Assembly (NCBI RefSeq): GCF_902491285.1
Contig: NZ_CABUHK010000091.1
Coordinates: 1 to 20,160 of the forward strand
Origin: an uncultured Bacteroides sp.
Lineage (GTDB): Bacteria > Bacteroidota > Bacteroidia > Bacteroidales > Bacteroidaceae
DNA length: 20,160 nt
Reading direction: 5' to 3'
This document shows, piece after piece, positions 12,415 to 20,141 of this stretch. Position 1 is the first letter of the stretch. Each line of letters begins with the position of its first letter. A program made the translations under genes and the position numbers. The notes beneath the pieces were generated by a model, which ran no database searches, was not told where the DNA came from, and saw nothing but the letters and a program-made list of their open reading frames with translations.

Positions 12415-14724
12415 ATGAGGAGAAATTTTCTTTTTTTGATTGCTTCCGCTGCTGTCCTGTCACTTGCTTCGTGCACTGCCACCAAGTTTGTGCCGGAAGG
12501 TTCTTATCTGTTGGATGAAGTCAAGATTCGTACGGACCAGAAAAATATCCGCCCTTCTTCTTTACGCATGTATGTTCGTCAGAATCCTAATGCCAAGTGG
12601 TTTAGTCTGATAAAGACACAGCTTTATGTCTACAACCTTTCGGGACGTGATTCTACCAAATGGGGGAACAAGTTTCTGAGAAGAATAGGAGATGCTCCTG
12701 TGATATACAGTGAGGAAGAAGCGCAACGTTCTGAGGAAGAAATTACAAAAGCTGTGCATAATATGGGGTATATGGCAGCGACGGTGAAACGTTCGGTGAA
12801 GATAAAGAAGAAAAAGATAAAACTGTATTATGACGTGACGGCAGGAAAACCATATATTGTCCGGTCTATTAAATATGATATAACCGACCCTAAAATAGCC
12901 GGTATCCTAAAACGGGATTCTGCCAGGAGCTTGCTGAAAGAGGGGATGTATTTTGATGTCAATGTATTGGATGCAGACAGACAGCGTATCACGGACAGAC
13001 TATTGCGGAACGGTTATTATAAATTTAATAAGGATTATATTGGCTATACCGCTGATACGGTTCGTAATACTTATAATGTAGATTTAACTCAACATTTGCA
13101 GCCGTATAAAGTTCATGCGGGTGATTCCGCAAAGGCGCATCAGCAGTATTGGATTAACAAAATTAATTTCATTACGGATTATGATGTGTTGCAGTCTTCT
13201 GCAATGAGCAGTGTGGAGGTCAATGACTCTGTACATTATAAAGGATATCCGATTTATTATAAAGACAGACTTTATCTGCGGCCCAAAGTGCTTACGGATA
13301 ATCTTCGTTTCGGTCCTGGAGATTTGTATAATGAACGGGATGTACAGCAGACGTATTCCAGTTTCGGACGTTTGTCTGCATTGAAATATACTACTATCCG
13401 TTTTGTTGAGACTCAGATAGGAGATTCGACAAAGCTTGACTGCTATGTGATGCTGACTAAAAGTAAGCATAAATCTGTGGCTTTCGAGGTAGAGGGGACA
13501 AACTCTGCCGGTGACTTGGGCGCAGCGGCTTCCGTCTCTTTTCAGAACCGGAATCTTTTTCGGGGGTCGGAGACTTTTATGATAAAATTCCGCGGTGCTT
13601 ATGAAGTGATTTCCGGACTTCAGGCGGGTTATTCAAATAATAACTATACGGAATATGGAGTAGAGACGAGTATCAATTTTCCCAATTTCCTGTTCCCTTT
13701 TCTTTCTTCGGATTTTAAGCGGAAGATACGGGCCACTACGGAGTTCGGATTACAGTATAATTATCAGTTGCGACCTGAATTTCTGCGTACGATGGCTTCC
13801 GCTAACTGGAGCTACAAGTGGACTCAACGTCAGAGAATACAACATCGTATCGATTTGATTAATATCGGTTTCCTCTATTTGCCGCGTATTTCCGACAAAT
13901 TCAGAGAGGATTATATTAATAAAGGACAAAATCAGGTTTTTCAGTATAATTATCAGGACCGGTTGATTATAAATATGGGATATAGCTATAATTATAATAG
14001 TGTAGGCGGATCTATCGTAAATAATACAATCGCTGCCAACTCATATTCTATCCGTTTTAATTTTGAATCTGCCGGAAATGTAATGTATGCTTTGTCAAAA
14101 GCGACAGGCATCCGGAAGAATGCTAATGGCGAGTATGCCATTCTGGGTATTCCTTATGCCCAATACCTCAAGGGAGAATTCGATTTTGCTAAAAATATAA
14201 GAATTGATTATCGTAATTCATTTGCGTTTCATGCAGGTATAGGAGTGGCAGTTCCTTACGGAAATGCGAAAACGATCCCGTTTGAGAAACAATATTTTTC
14301 AGGCGGAGCTAATAGTGTCCGCGGCTGGTCGGTACGTGATTTGGGACCGGGCTCTTTTGCTGGAAATGGGAACCTGTTGGATCAATCCGGAGATATCAAG
14401 CTGGATGCCAGTATTGAATATCGGAGTAAACTGTTCTGGAAGTTTCAGGGAGCGGTATTTGTTGATGCGGGTAATATTTGGACTATCAGGAGTTATGCGA
14501 ATCAGCCGGGGGGCGTTTTCGAATTTGATAAGTTCTATAAACAGATAGCAGTAGCCTACGGACTAGGACTGCGGCTTGATTTGGATTTCTTTATCCTTCG
14601 TTTTGACGGGGGTATGAAGGCGGTTAATCCGGCTTTTAAAACTAGAAAAGAGCATTTCCCTATTGTCCATCCTAAGTTTAGTCGCGATTTTGCTTTCCAT
14701 TTCGCAGTGGGATATCCTTTCTGA
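12415..14724 (+). CDS. TamL-type BamA/TamA-family outer-membrane assembly lipoprotein
   Basis: 769 residues. The signal peptide ends LSLASC (C20), so the mature protein is lipidated, as in the Bacteroidota TamA-like protein TamL. Residues about 25-350 form POTRA-like repeats (VPEGSYLLDEVKI, AAVHNMGY-like and LLRNGYYKFNKDYI segments). From about 370 on is an Omp85 beta-barrel with the GGANSVRGW loop motif near 630-637 and an aromatic C-terminus, GYPF, as expected for a beta-barrel assembly signal. Role by family: inserting outer-membrane proteins or moving material between membranes with a TamB partner. No tamB is present here; it is often next to tamL. The 3' end overlaps the convergent lipoprotein gene by 47 bp. 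Confidence 0.88.
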   Translation: MRRNFLFLIASAAVLSLASCTATKFVPEGSYLLDEVKIRTDQKNIRPSSLRMYVRQNPNAKWFSLIKTQLYVYNLSGRDSTKWGNKFLRRIGDAPVIYSEEEAQRSEEEITKAVHNMGYMAATVKRSVKIKKKKIKLYYDVTAGKPYIVRSIKYDITDPKIAGILKRDSARSLLKEGMYFDVNVLDADRQRITDRLLRNGYYKFNKDYIGYTADTVRNTYNVDLTQHLQPYKVHAGDSAKAHQQYWINKINFITDYDVLQSSAMSSVEVNDSVHYKGYPIYYKDRLYLRPKVLTDNLRFGPGDLYNERDVQQTYSSFGRLSALKYTTIRFVETQIGDSTKLDCYVMLTKSKHKSVAFEVEGTNSAGDLGAAASVSFQNRNLFRGSETFMIKFRGAYEVISGLQAGYSNNNYTEYGVETSINFPNFLFPFLSSDFKRKIRATTEFGLQYNYQLRPEFLRTMASANWSYKWTQRQRIQHRIDLINIGFLYLPRISDKFREDYINKGQNQVFQYNYQDRLIINMGYSYNYNSVGGSIVNNTIAANSYSIRFNFESAGNVMYALSKATGIRKNANGEYAILGIPYAQYLKGEFDFAKNIRIDYRNSFAFHAGIGVAVPYGNAKTIPFEKQYFSGGANSVRGWSVRDLGPGSFAGNGNLLDQSGDIKLDASIEYRSKLFWKFQGAVFVDAGNIWTIRSYANQPGGVFEFDKFYKQIAVAYGLGLRLDLDFFILRFDGGMKAVNPAFKTRKEHFPIVHPKFSRDFAFHFAVGYPF

Positions 14725-15130
14725 CCAGCCATTTATTATATTTCCTTATTAATTCGAGCGTATCTTTCAAGGCGCTTATCTGTTTCATTTCTCCATTAAT
14801 CGGATTTATGATATATGCATTTTTTATTTGGCAGACAATCGTTGCTCTTTCAGAGTTGGCGTCTATCTCACTTGAGATGACTGAGGCTTTGGCTGCTCCT
14901 TGTGTTTTTAATTGATTCAAGTGAGTTTGCCGGACATTAGATGCCAGAAAACTGAGATAGGATAGGGAAGAAGGCGTGCTATATTCTTCGGCAAGCGGAT
15001 AGTTGAGGTTATAAAAAGCTTCACAAAAATCGATTGCTGCCTGCTCTATCTGGGTTTGCGGGGGGTGTTGCCGGCATGACAGACATGTGAAGAATAAGGA
15101 TGAAAGTATAAATAGACGTAGCTTATTCAT
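14678..15130 (-). CDS. hypothetical small lipoprotein
   Basis: 150 residues with a short hydrophobic signal ending TCLSC (C19); Cys at -3 is unusual, so lipidation is likely but not certain. The mature part starts with a helix containing AAIDFCEAFYNLNYPLAEEY, followed by segments such as RATIVCQIKNAYII and KYNKWLVRKDIP. This order suggests an NTF2-like or DUF4878-like fold, as an inference from pattern only. It is transcribed leftward and overlaps the TamL 3' end by 47 bp. A CAAACATA -7 candidate lies at 15243-15250, inside the end of the upstream gene, beyond that gene's terminator relative to this start. Confidence 0.7.
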   Translation of the reverse strand: MNKLRLFILSSLFFTCLSCRQHPPQTQIEQAAIDFCEAFYNLNYPLAEEYSTPSSLSYLSFLASNVRQTHLNQLKTQGAAKASVISSEIDANSERATIVCQIKNAYIINPINGEMKQISALKDTLELIRKYNKWLVRKDIPLRNGKQNRD

Positions 15131-15165
15131 GGTGTAAAATATATTTGTAGTCAGGAATGATAATG

Positions 15166-15206
15166 AAAAAGGAGATGAAACCTATCCAGATGAGTTTCAT
15201 CTCCTT
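15166..15206 (-). terminator. intrinsic terminator of the DUF3332 gene
   Basis: AAGGAGATGAAAC (15169-15181) pairs perfectly with its complement at 15194-15206: 13 bp with a 12-nt loop. In the leftward direction it is followed by a T-run (complement of 15166-15170). It lies 26 bp past the DUF3332 stop. Confidence 0.85.
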
Positions 15207-15231
15207 GACTATTGTTTTCTTGAATTAATTA

Positions 15232-15783
15232 TTAACGGGCTGCAAACATAAGGTTGCTTGTTGTTGCCTGACGGGCTGCCATCATACCTTGGGCATCCAG
15301 TGTAACATTCATTTTTTCACCGTTTGGCAAGAACAAATCAGCCGTGCCGTCATTGTTCATTTTTACCAGTTCTGTGCTTTCGCCGTTTGCTACAACATTC
15401 CAGGTATTGGCTTCTCTGTTGTAAATCAGATCCATCGAAGCAGTTTCACCTTCTTTAGTGATAGAATAACCATTCTCAAGTGTTTTCACCATGTAGTTGC
15501 CGTTTTCTCCTTTTACTTTCTTCACGTCACCTACGTTAGCCATCGGATTGGAGCCGCTCCAAAATTCAATAGAGTTGATTACTAAAGCGTCAGCCAGATA
15601 AGCTACACCGTAAACCGGAATGATGTTGAAAGCCAGAAATACAAGTTCATTCACGAATTTGTTTCCAACAGACTGGTTCCAGGAAGACAAGCGATTGAAT
15701 AAACCGAATGAACCTACACAAGAACTGAATAATAGGCTGCCGCTAAGTACTACTGCGACTAAAGACAGTTTCCCTCTTTTCAT
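15232..15783 (-). CDS. DUF3332 family lipoprotein
   Basis: 183 residues. The signal peptide ends LLFSSC (C22), predicting a lipoprotein. Next come GLFNRLSSWNQSVGNKFVNELVF and a hydrophobic stretch FNIIPVYGVAYLADALVINSIEFWSGSNP, both typical of DUF3332. The C-terminal 100 residues look like an all-beta domain with repeated short strands (NYMVKTLENGYSITKEGE, NTWNVVANGES, LFLPNGEKMNVTLD). Family function is unknown. It is a single-gene unit with its own -7 box and terminator. Confidence 0.88.
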   Translation of the reverse strand: MKRGKLSLVAVVLSGSLLFSSCVGSFGLFNRLSSWNQSVGNKFVNELVFLAFNIIPVYGVAYLADALVINSIEFWSGSNPMANVGDVKKVKGENGNYMVKTLENGYSITKEGETASMDLIYNREANTWNVVANGESTELVKMNNDGTADLFLPNGEKMNVTLDAQGMMAARQATTSNLMFAAR

Positions 15784-15841
15784 GTCAAAATGTTTTTTTT
15801 GATTAATAAAAAATGTTTGTATATTCTCTTTTAAATGTATG

Positions 15842-15849
15842 CAAATATA
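15842..15849 (-). promoter_or_regulatory. -7 box of the DUF3332 gene
   Basis: TATATTTG on the minus strand, 58 bp before the ATG at 15783. A CTTG at 15866-15869 is closer than the usual -33 position, so only the -7 element is supported. Confidence 0.55.
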
Positions 15850-15879
15850 ATGTTTTTAAATTAATCAAGGTTATTATTC

Positions 15880-16329
15880 CTACTTTTTATATGATTTAGA
15901 TTTTCGTCGCTGCAATTCGTTCCCGATAATATGGTCGATTGAAAACTTACCGGGACCGGCGATGTACATGATTATAAACACGACTAAATAAATGAGAGCC
16001 ATCTCTTTAACTGCAAATACATCATTTGCATGAATTATAAAAAAAGCTACAATCATTGTAAAAATCATCGGAATCATTGCCAATCGGTATAGGAATCCGA
16101 CGATGAATGCCATTGAACACACCAGTTCGCCAAAAATAGCTAGTCCGAGAGATATGGGGCTTCCTATTCCTAAAGGGTCGGGAAAGACTGCCGATAACTC
16201 CTGGAAACTACTCCATTTTTGTATACCATGGTTCATTAATAATATACCGAAGATTATCCGGACTGCCAACAGCAATAAAGATGCTTTTGTTGTATTGGGC
16301 TTTGTGGGAAATAAAAAATTGTAAATCAT
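15880..16329 (-). CDS. DoxX family inner-membrane protein
   Basis: 149 residues with four membrane helices: SLLLLAVRIIFGILLMNHG (about 18-36), LGLAIFGELVCSMAFIVGF (about 61-79), the helix around IPMIFTMIVAFFIIH and MALIYLVVFIIMYIAGPG. The R-x-x-x-G-x-x-L-x-x-HG pattern in helix 1, the GE in helix 2, and the AGPGKFSIDHII end match DoxX/DoxD-like proteins. The substrate is unknown; related proteins are tied to quinone redox or oxidative stress. It ends with a basic tail, RRKSKSYKK. The stop is 31 bp from the DUF3332 -7 box, so the two genes probably have separate promoters. Confidence 0.85.
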   Translation of the reverse strand: MIYNFLFPTKPNTTKASLLLLAVRIIFGILLMNHGIQKWSSFQELSAVFPDPLGIGSPISLGLAIFGELVCSMAFIVGFLYRLAMIPMIFTMIVAFFIIHANDVFAVKEMALIYLVVFIIMYIAGPGKFSIDHIIGNELQRRKSKSYKK

Positions 16330-16357
16330 AAGTTGTTCTGTTTTTAAAGTTCATCTT

Positions 16358-16371
16358 TGTTTATATAAACA
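16358..16371. promoter_or_regulatory. 14-bp perfect palindrome upstream of doxX
   Basis: TGTTTATATAAACA begins 29 bp upstream of the doxX ATG. No TAnnTTTG box was found for doxX, so this may be an operator or part of a non-standard promoter. AT-rich palindromes arise by chance fairly often. Confidence 0.35.
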
Positions 16372-16442
16372 TAAAATATCTTTAATTTGTTCTATGACGA
16401 TTATAAAATAGAGTCGTGTGATATTGAAAAGAAATAAGTAAC

Positions 16443-16475
16443 TTTATTCGTGAATAAATAAACTTTGTATCTTTG
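16443..16475 (+). promoter_or_regulatory. promoter of the 82-residue gene
   Basis: TTTA (16443-16446, one mismatch), a 21-bp spacer and TATCTTTG (16468-16475), 23 bp before the ATG. Confidence 0.55.
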
Positions 16476-16498
16476 TCGAAAAAATAAATAGAATAGAT

Positions 16499-16747
16499 AT
16501 GGCACAACATACTTATGACAACGAATCTGTTCAGGAATTGCTGAACTGGGCGAAAAAGATGCTTGAAACGAAAAATTATCCGACTGAAAAATATCAGCTT
16601 AATAAATGCACTACAATTATTGACAGTAAACAGTATTTGGAGTCTTTGAGCGCAATGATTGACAGAAACTGGGAAAATCCAACGTTTTATCCTATTATCG
16701 AGCAATTATGGGAGTTTCGGGAGAAATGGGAGAATAAGGAAGGGTAG
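16499..16747 (+). CDS. small hypothetical protein
   Basis: 82 residues, acidic and probably mostly helical, without signal or membrane segment. Features are VQELLNWAKKMLETKNYP, then KYQLNKCTTIIDSKQYLES and NPTFYPIIEQLWEFREKWE. The order helix - basic strand - IIDSKQYL - helix - FYPIIEQL is reminiscent of small Bacteroidota proteins now called DUF6965, but that is a weak memory match. It has its own promoter and is followed by a stem-loop, so it looks like a free-standing, expressed gene. Confidence 0.7.
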   Translation: MAQHTYDNESVQELLNWAKKMLETKNYPTEKYQLNKCTTIIDSKQYLESLSAMIDRNWENPTFYPIIEQLWEFREKWENKEG

Positions 16748-16780
16748 TATGAACGGCGGATGCCATTGTTCATAAATAAA

Positions 16781-16813
16781 TGTGCACTCCATCACGCCTG
16801 ATGAGAGTGCACA
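16781..16813. terminator. stem-loop between convergent genes
   Basis: TGTGCACTC-CATCA pairs with TGATG-(A)-GAGTGCACA: 14 bp with one bulge and a 4-nt loop. No T-run follows on the forward strand. It sits between the 82-residue gene and the convergent HAD gene and may end transcription from the left. Confidence 0.55.
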
Positions 16814-16959
16814 ATAATCAAAATAAACATATAATACTCGTGTCTTTAATAAGGTCACGAGAAATAAGGGTGTGCAAATATACACCGAATAGTCACAAAA
16901 ATCGACTGTTTAGTCGCATTTTTAATCTATATAGGCAAAATTTACATTTGTTTGGGTGC

Positions 16960-17382
16960 CTAAAAAGGCAACCATCTTTTCTTCTTTTTCAGAGATGGCT
17001 TTTCTTCTTCACCATTTTGGCTGTATATGTCTGCGAATGTCTTTTTCTCTTTTATCATTTCATAGATAACTCCCCAGTCCGGCAGCCCACCTAGATTCCG
17101 GTCGTCTATGAACATATCGGCTTTCAACTTTCGGGAGAAGCCCTGATGGTCTTTTTGTTCCTCAGGATAATCCTTATTGACTGCATAAAACTCTAGGCCT
17201 CTGGCTTTGCACCATTCGACGGCTTCGTCCAGAAGCGAGCCTTCGCGCACACTCCATAATATTAAACGATGCTTTTCTTGTTGCAACAACTTCAGTGTAT
17301 CAACTGCGAATGGAATTTCTTCACCAATACGCGGGTAACGATGCTCTACAATCGTTCCGTCAAAATCAACAGCTATAATCAT
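16960..17382 (-). CDS. small HAD-superfamily hydrolase (BT_0820-like)
   Basis: 140 residues, a compact HAD fold without a cap domain. Motif I is AVDFDGTIV (Asp nucleophile D6, second Asp D8), motif II is in LILWSVREG (S44), a conserved K-rich turn follows (GFSRKLKAD), and motif IV is MFIDDRN. As I recall, a very similar B. thetaiotaomicron protein, BT_0820, has a crystal structure as a predicted phosphatase; the substrate is unknown. The last 16 residues are very basic (KKKKRW). It is transcribed leftward from a region shared with the POT transporter promoter. Confidence 0.88.
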   Translation of the reverse strand: MIIAVDFDGTIVEHRYPRIGEEIPFAVDTLKLLQQEKHRLILWSVREGSLLDEAVEWCKARGLEFYAVNKDYPEEQKDHQGFSRKLKADMFIDDRNLGGLPDWGVIYEMIKEKKTFADIYSQNGEEEKPSLKKKKRWLPF

Positions 17383-17407
17383 AGTTTTTTTTAATACCTA
17401 ATTTTAG

Positions 17408-17447
17408 ACAAAGATACGGACAGTAAGCCAAAAAAACGTATCTTTGT
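17408..17447. promoter_or_regulatory. symmetrical overlapping divergent promoters
   Basis: ACAAAGATACG (17408-17418) and its exact complement CGTATCTTTGT (17437-17447) are an 11-bp inverted repeat with an 18-bp centre. Each arm holds a TATCTTTG -7 box: 17409-17416 leftward for the HAD gene and 17439-17446 rightward for the transporter. The -33 position of each promoter falls on or near the other's -7 box, and neither has a good TTTG. Confidence 0.6.
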
Positions 17448-17481
17448 TCCGAATTAACATTTTAATAAAAATTATAAATAC

Positions 17482-18870
17482 ATGAACAATTCCCCTCAGC
17501 GTGCTGCTAAAGGCTTTACGAGAGCTTTTTGGGTCAGCAACACAGTCGAACTGTTTGAACGTATGGCGTATTATGCTGTTTTTATCGTTCTCACTATTTA
17601 TCTATCTTCTATTTTAGGTTTTAATGATTTTGAAGCAAGTATGATTTCCGGACTTTTCTCCGGTGGGTTGTATCTGCTTCCTATTTTTTCCGGTGCTTAT
17701 GCCGATAAAATCGGTTTCCGGAAATCAATGATTATAGCATTTTCCTTATTATCGGTCGGATATTTGGGATTGGGAGTTTTGCCTACCTTATTGGAAGCTG
17801 CCGGGTTGGTAAGTTATGGTGCAACGACTCAGTTTAATGGTTTACCCGACAGCTATTCCCGTTGGATGATTGTGCCTGTCTTATTTATTCTTATGGTAGG
17901 CGGTTCTTTCATCAAGTCTATAATTTCCGCTTCTGTAGCCAAGGAGACAACGGAAGCTACTCGTGCCCGTGGTTATTCCATTTTTTATATGATGGTAAAT
18001 ATGGGTGCTTTCACCGGTAAGACGATTGTCGATCCTTTGAGGAATGTCATTGGTGAACAGGCGTATATATACATTAACTATTTTTCAGGGACAATGACTG
18101 TCATTGCTTTGCTTGCCGTTGTTTTTTTATATAAATCGACCCATACGGCGGGAGAAGGAAAAAGCCTTCGCGAAATAGGACAGGGATTTATGAGGATTGT
18201 AACAAACTGGCGTTTGTTGATTCTTATATTGATTGTCACAGGATTCTGGATGGTGCAACAGCAGCTTTATGCTACGATGCCTAAGTATGTGATTCGTATG
18301 GCTGGTGAAACGGCAAAACCAGGCTGGATTGCCAATGTGAATCCTTTTGTAGTGGTATGTTGTGTTAGTTTTATCACACGCCTGATGGCAAAACGCAGTG
18401 CTATCACTTCAATGAATGTGGGGATGTTTTTAATTCCTGTTTCGGCCTTACTGATGGCGTGTGGAAACTTGCTCGGCAGTGATCTGCTTTCCGGAATAAG
18501 TAATATTACGTTGATGATGGTTGCAGGCATTGTAGTGCAGGCACTTGCCGAGTGTTTCATTTCACCGCGTTATTTGGAATATTTCTCTTTGCAGGCTCCT
18601 AAAGGAGAAGAAGGAATGTATTTAGGATTCAGTCATTTACATTCTTTTCTTTCTTCTATCTTCGGTTTCGGACTGGCGGGAATCTTGCTGACTAAATATT
18701 GTCCGGATCCGGCTTTGTTTGAGACACGTGCGGCATGGGAAGCTGCAAGCGGAAATGCCCATTATATATGGTATTACTTTGCTGCGATTGGTCTGATTGC
18801 TGCCGTAGCGTTGCTATTATTTGCGAAAATCACCGAATCCATCGACAAAAAGAAGAAGTCTTATCAGTAA
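17482..18870 (+). CDS. POT/PTR-type MFS transporter
   Basis: 462 residues with about twelve membrane helices. Helix 1 contains VELFERMAYY (residues 22-31), the ExxER motif of proton-dependent oligopeptide transporters, and helix 5 contains SIFYMMVNMGAF, like the PTR FY-x-x-N-x-GA signature. The loop DKIGFRKS after helix 2 is the usual MFS motif A. A conserved FISPRYLEYFSLQAPKGEEGMYLG stretch lies in the C-terminal half. It probably takes up small peptides or a related solute with protons; the substrate is not deducible. Its promoter is divergent from the HAD gene and a hairpin with T-rich tail follows it. Confidence 0.85.
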   Translation: MNNSPQRAAKGFTRAFWVSNTVELFERMAYYAVFIVLTIYLSSILGFNDFEASMISGLFSGGLYLLPIFSGAYADKIGFRKSMIIAFSLLSVGYLGLGVLPTLLEAAGLVSYGATTQFNGLPDSYSRWMIVPVLFILMVGGSFIKSIISASVAKETTEATRARGYSIFYMMVNMGAFTGKTIVDPLRNVIGEQAYIYINYFSGTMTVIALLAVVFLYKSTHTAGEGKSLREIGQGFMRIVTNWRLLILILIVTGFWMVQQQLYATMPKYVIRMAGETAKPGWIANVNPFVVVCCVSFITRLMAKRSAITSMNVGMFLIPVSALLMACGNLLGSDLLSGISNITLMMVAGIVVQALAECFISPRYLEYFSLQAPKGEEGMYLGFSHLHSFLSSIFGFGLAGILLTKYCPDPALFETRAAWEAASGNAHYIWYYFAAIGLIAAVALLLFAKITESIDKKKKSYQ

Positions 18871-18887
18871 ATCTCTTCTTTTTTACG

Positions 18888-18895
18888 TATATTTG
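18888..18895 (+). promoter_or_regulatory. -7 box upstream of the MBL-fold gene
   Basis: TATATTTG, 57 bp before the ATG at 18953. No clear -33 TTTG. It directly abuts the hairpin at 18895-18935, so that hairpin would sit at the very 5' end of the new mRNA. Confidence 0.5.
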
Positions 18896-18935
18896 CCGTC
18901 ACTTTGCTGTAAAAGTTGACGGCATTTTGCATTTT
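18895..18935 (+). terminator. hairpin with T-rich tail after the POT gene
   Basis: GCCGTCACTTT (18895-18905) pairs with AAAG-T-TGACGGC (18912-18923), 11 bp with one bulge, followed by ATTTTGCATTTT. It fits a terminator for the transporter gene, but could equally be a 5' hairpin in the next gene's leader. Confidence 0.6.
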
Positions 18936-18952
18936 AATAAAGAAGGTAAAAC

Positions 18953-19756
18953 ATGAAAGTAAAATTTATAAGCTTGGCGAGTGGCAGTAGCGGGAACTGT
19001 TATTATCTGGGCACTGAGACCTATGGAATACTGATTGATGCTGGAATCGGTATTCGTGCTATAAAAAAAACACTGAAGGATTTTAATATCTTGATGGATA
19101 GTATCCGTGCCGTATTTATTACGCATGACCATGCAGACCATATCAAAGCTGTAGGCCATTTGGGTGAGAAATTGAATATCCCGGTTTATACAACGGCACG
19201 TATTCACGCAGGAATCAACCGCAGTTATTGCATGACGGAGAAGCTCAGTTCATCGGTTCGTTATCTAGAAAAACAAGAACCTATGATTTTAGAGGATTTC
19301 CGTATCGAATCTTTCGAAGTTCCGCATGATGGTACGGATAATGTGGGATATTGTATTGAGATAGACGGCAAAATATTTTCTTTCTTGACGGACCTTGGGG
19401 AGATTACCCCTACGGCAGCTCATTATATAAGCAAAGCACATTATCTGATTCTGGAAGCTAACTATGATGAAGAAATGCTCCAAATGGGACCTTATCCGCA
19501 ATATTTGAAAGAACGAATCACAAGTAAGACCGGGCACATGAGTAATTCGGACACTGCTGAGTTTCTAGCGGAAAATATTACTGAGCACTTGCGGTATATT
19601 TGGTTATGCCATTTGAGTAAAGACAATAATCATCCGGAATTGGCTTTTAAAACTGTAGAGTGGAAATTAAAGAACAAAGGGGTTATTGTTGGCAAAGATG
19701 TGCAACTGCTTGCTTTAAAGCGAAATACGCCTTCCGAGCTTTATGTGTTCGAATAA
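18953..19756 (+). CDS. metallo-beta-lactamase-fold hydrolase, WalJ/YycJ type
   Basis: 267 residues. It opens with SLASGSSGNCYYL, typical of the YycJ/WalJ family, then ILIDAG (D29), and the metal-binding THDHADH (H58, H60, D62, H63). Later metal ligands are likely in VPHDG (H residue) and FLTDLG, and the final His in WLCHLSKDNNH. Family members are cytosolic metal-dependent nucleases or phosphodiesterases; in Firmicutes YycJ is linked to DNA repair and the WalKR operon. No two-component genes are nearby here, so the WalKR link does not apply. Confidence 0.9.
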   Translation: MKVKFISLASGSSGNCYYLGTETYGILIDAGIGIRAIKKTLKDFNILMDSIRAVFITHDHADHIKAVGHLGEKLNIPVYTTARIHAGINRSYCMTEKLSSSVRYLEKQEPMILEDFRIESFEVPHDGTDNVGYCIEIDGKIFSFLTDLGEITPTAAHYISKAHYLILEANYDEEMLQMGPYPQYLKERITSKTGHMSNSDTAEFLAENITEHLRYIWLCHLSKDNNHPELAFKTVEWKLKNKGVIVGKDVQLLALKRNTPSELYVFE

Positions 19757-19792
19757 AATTGAAAAAAATATAGTAAAAAAGCTGCATTATTG

Positions 19793-19824
19793 TTTGGTCA
19801 AATAAAATAAAAGACCTACTTTTG
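19793..19824 (+). promoter_or_regulatory. consensus promoter of the tRNA-Lys pair
   Basis: TTTG (19793-19796), a 20-bp spacer, TACTTTTG (19817-19824): a complete match to the Bacteroidota pattern, 21 bp before the first tRNA. Confidence 0.8.
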
Positions 19825-19845
19825 CAACCGCAAACGAGGAAATAA

Positions 19846-19918
19846 GCACTCTTAGCTCAGTTGGTAGAGCAACTGACTCTTAATCAGTGGGTCCAGGGTT
19901 CGAATCCCTGAGGGTGTA
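19846..19918 (+). tRNA. tRNA-Lys (anticodon CUU)
   Basis: 73 nt that fold as a cloverleaf: acceptor GCACTCT/AGGGTGT, D-stem GCTC/GAGC, anticodon stem ACTGA/TCAGT with loop CTCTTAA, T-stem CAGGG/CCCTG with loop TTCGAAT, discriminator A. The anticodon CTT is at 19879-19881. The acceptor has a G1-U72 pair and one further G-U pair. The 3' CCA is not encoded. Confidence 0.97.
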
Positions 19919-19951
19919 CAAATTCCAAAGTTGCAGCGTAAATTTAATGTT

Positions 19952-20024
19952 GCACTCTTAGCTCAGTTGGTAGAGCAACTGACTCTTAATCAGTGGGTCC
20001 AGGGTTCGAGTCCCTGAGGGTGTA
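19952..20024 (+). tRNA. tRNA-Lys (anticodon CUU), second copy
   Basis: 73 nt, identical to the first copy except for one base in the T-loop (TTCGAGT instead of TTCGAAT). Anticodon CTT. It starts 33 bp after the first copy ends, so the two are surely co-transcribed. The CCA is not encoded. Confidence 0.97.
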
Positions 20025-20025
20025 C

Positions 20026-20057
20026 AAAAAAAGAGGTAATTAATTGCCTCTTTTTTT
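20026..20057 (+). terminator. intrinsic terminator of the tRNA operon
   Basis: AAAAAAAGAGG pairs with CCTCTTTTTTT; the stem extends inward through a T-G pair and AA/TT to a 4-nt loop. The stem base and T-run begin 1 nt after the second tRNA. Confidence 0.9.
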
Positions 20058-20105
20058 GTATATCAATACTTGAATGATAATAAAAAAAGGGGCTCAGTCT
20101 GAAAA

Positions 20106-20137
20106 CTTGGGGGATTGCGTTAAAATTCTTATTTTTG
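20106..20137 (+). promoter_or_regulatory. promoter of the gene at the right edge
   Basis: CTTG (20106-20109, one mismatch to TTTG), a 20-bp spacer, TATTTTTG (20130-20137). It stands very close to the following ATG. Confidence 0.5.
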
Positions 20138-20141
20138 CATC

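Noticed and set aside
16780..17094. 104-codon forward open frame
   Set aside because: It begins inside the stem-loop at 16781 and overlaps the HAD gene antisense; it has no protein-like pattern.
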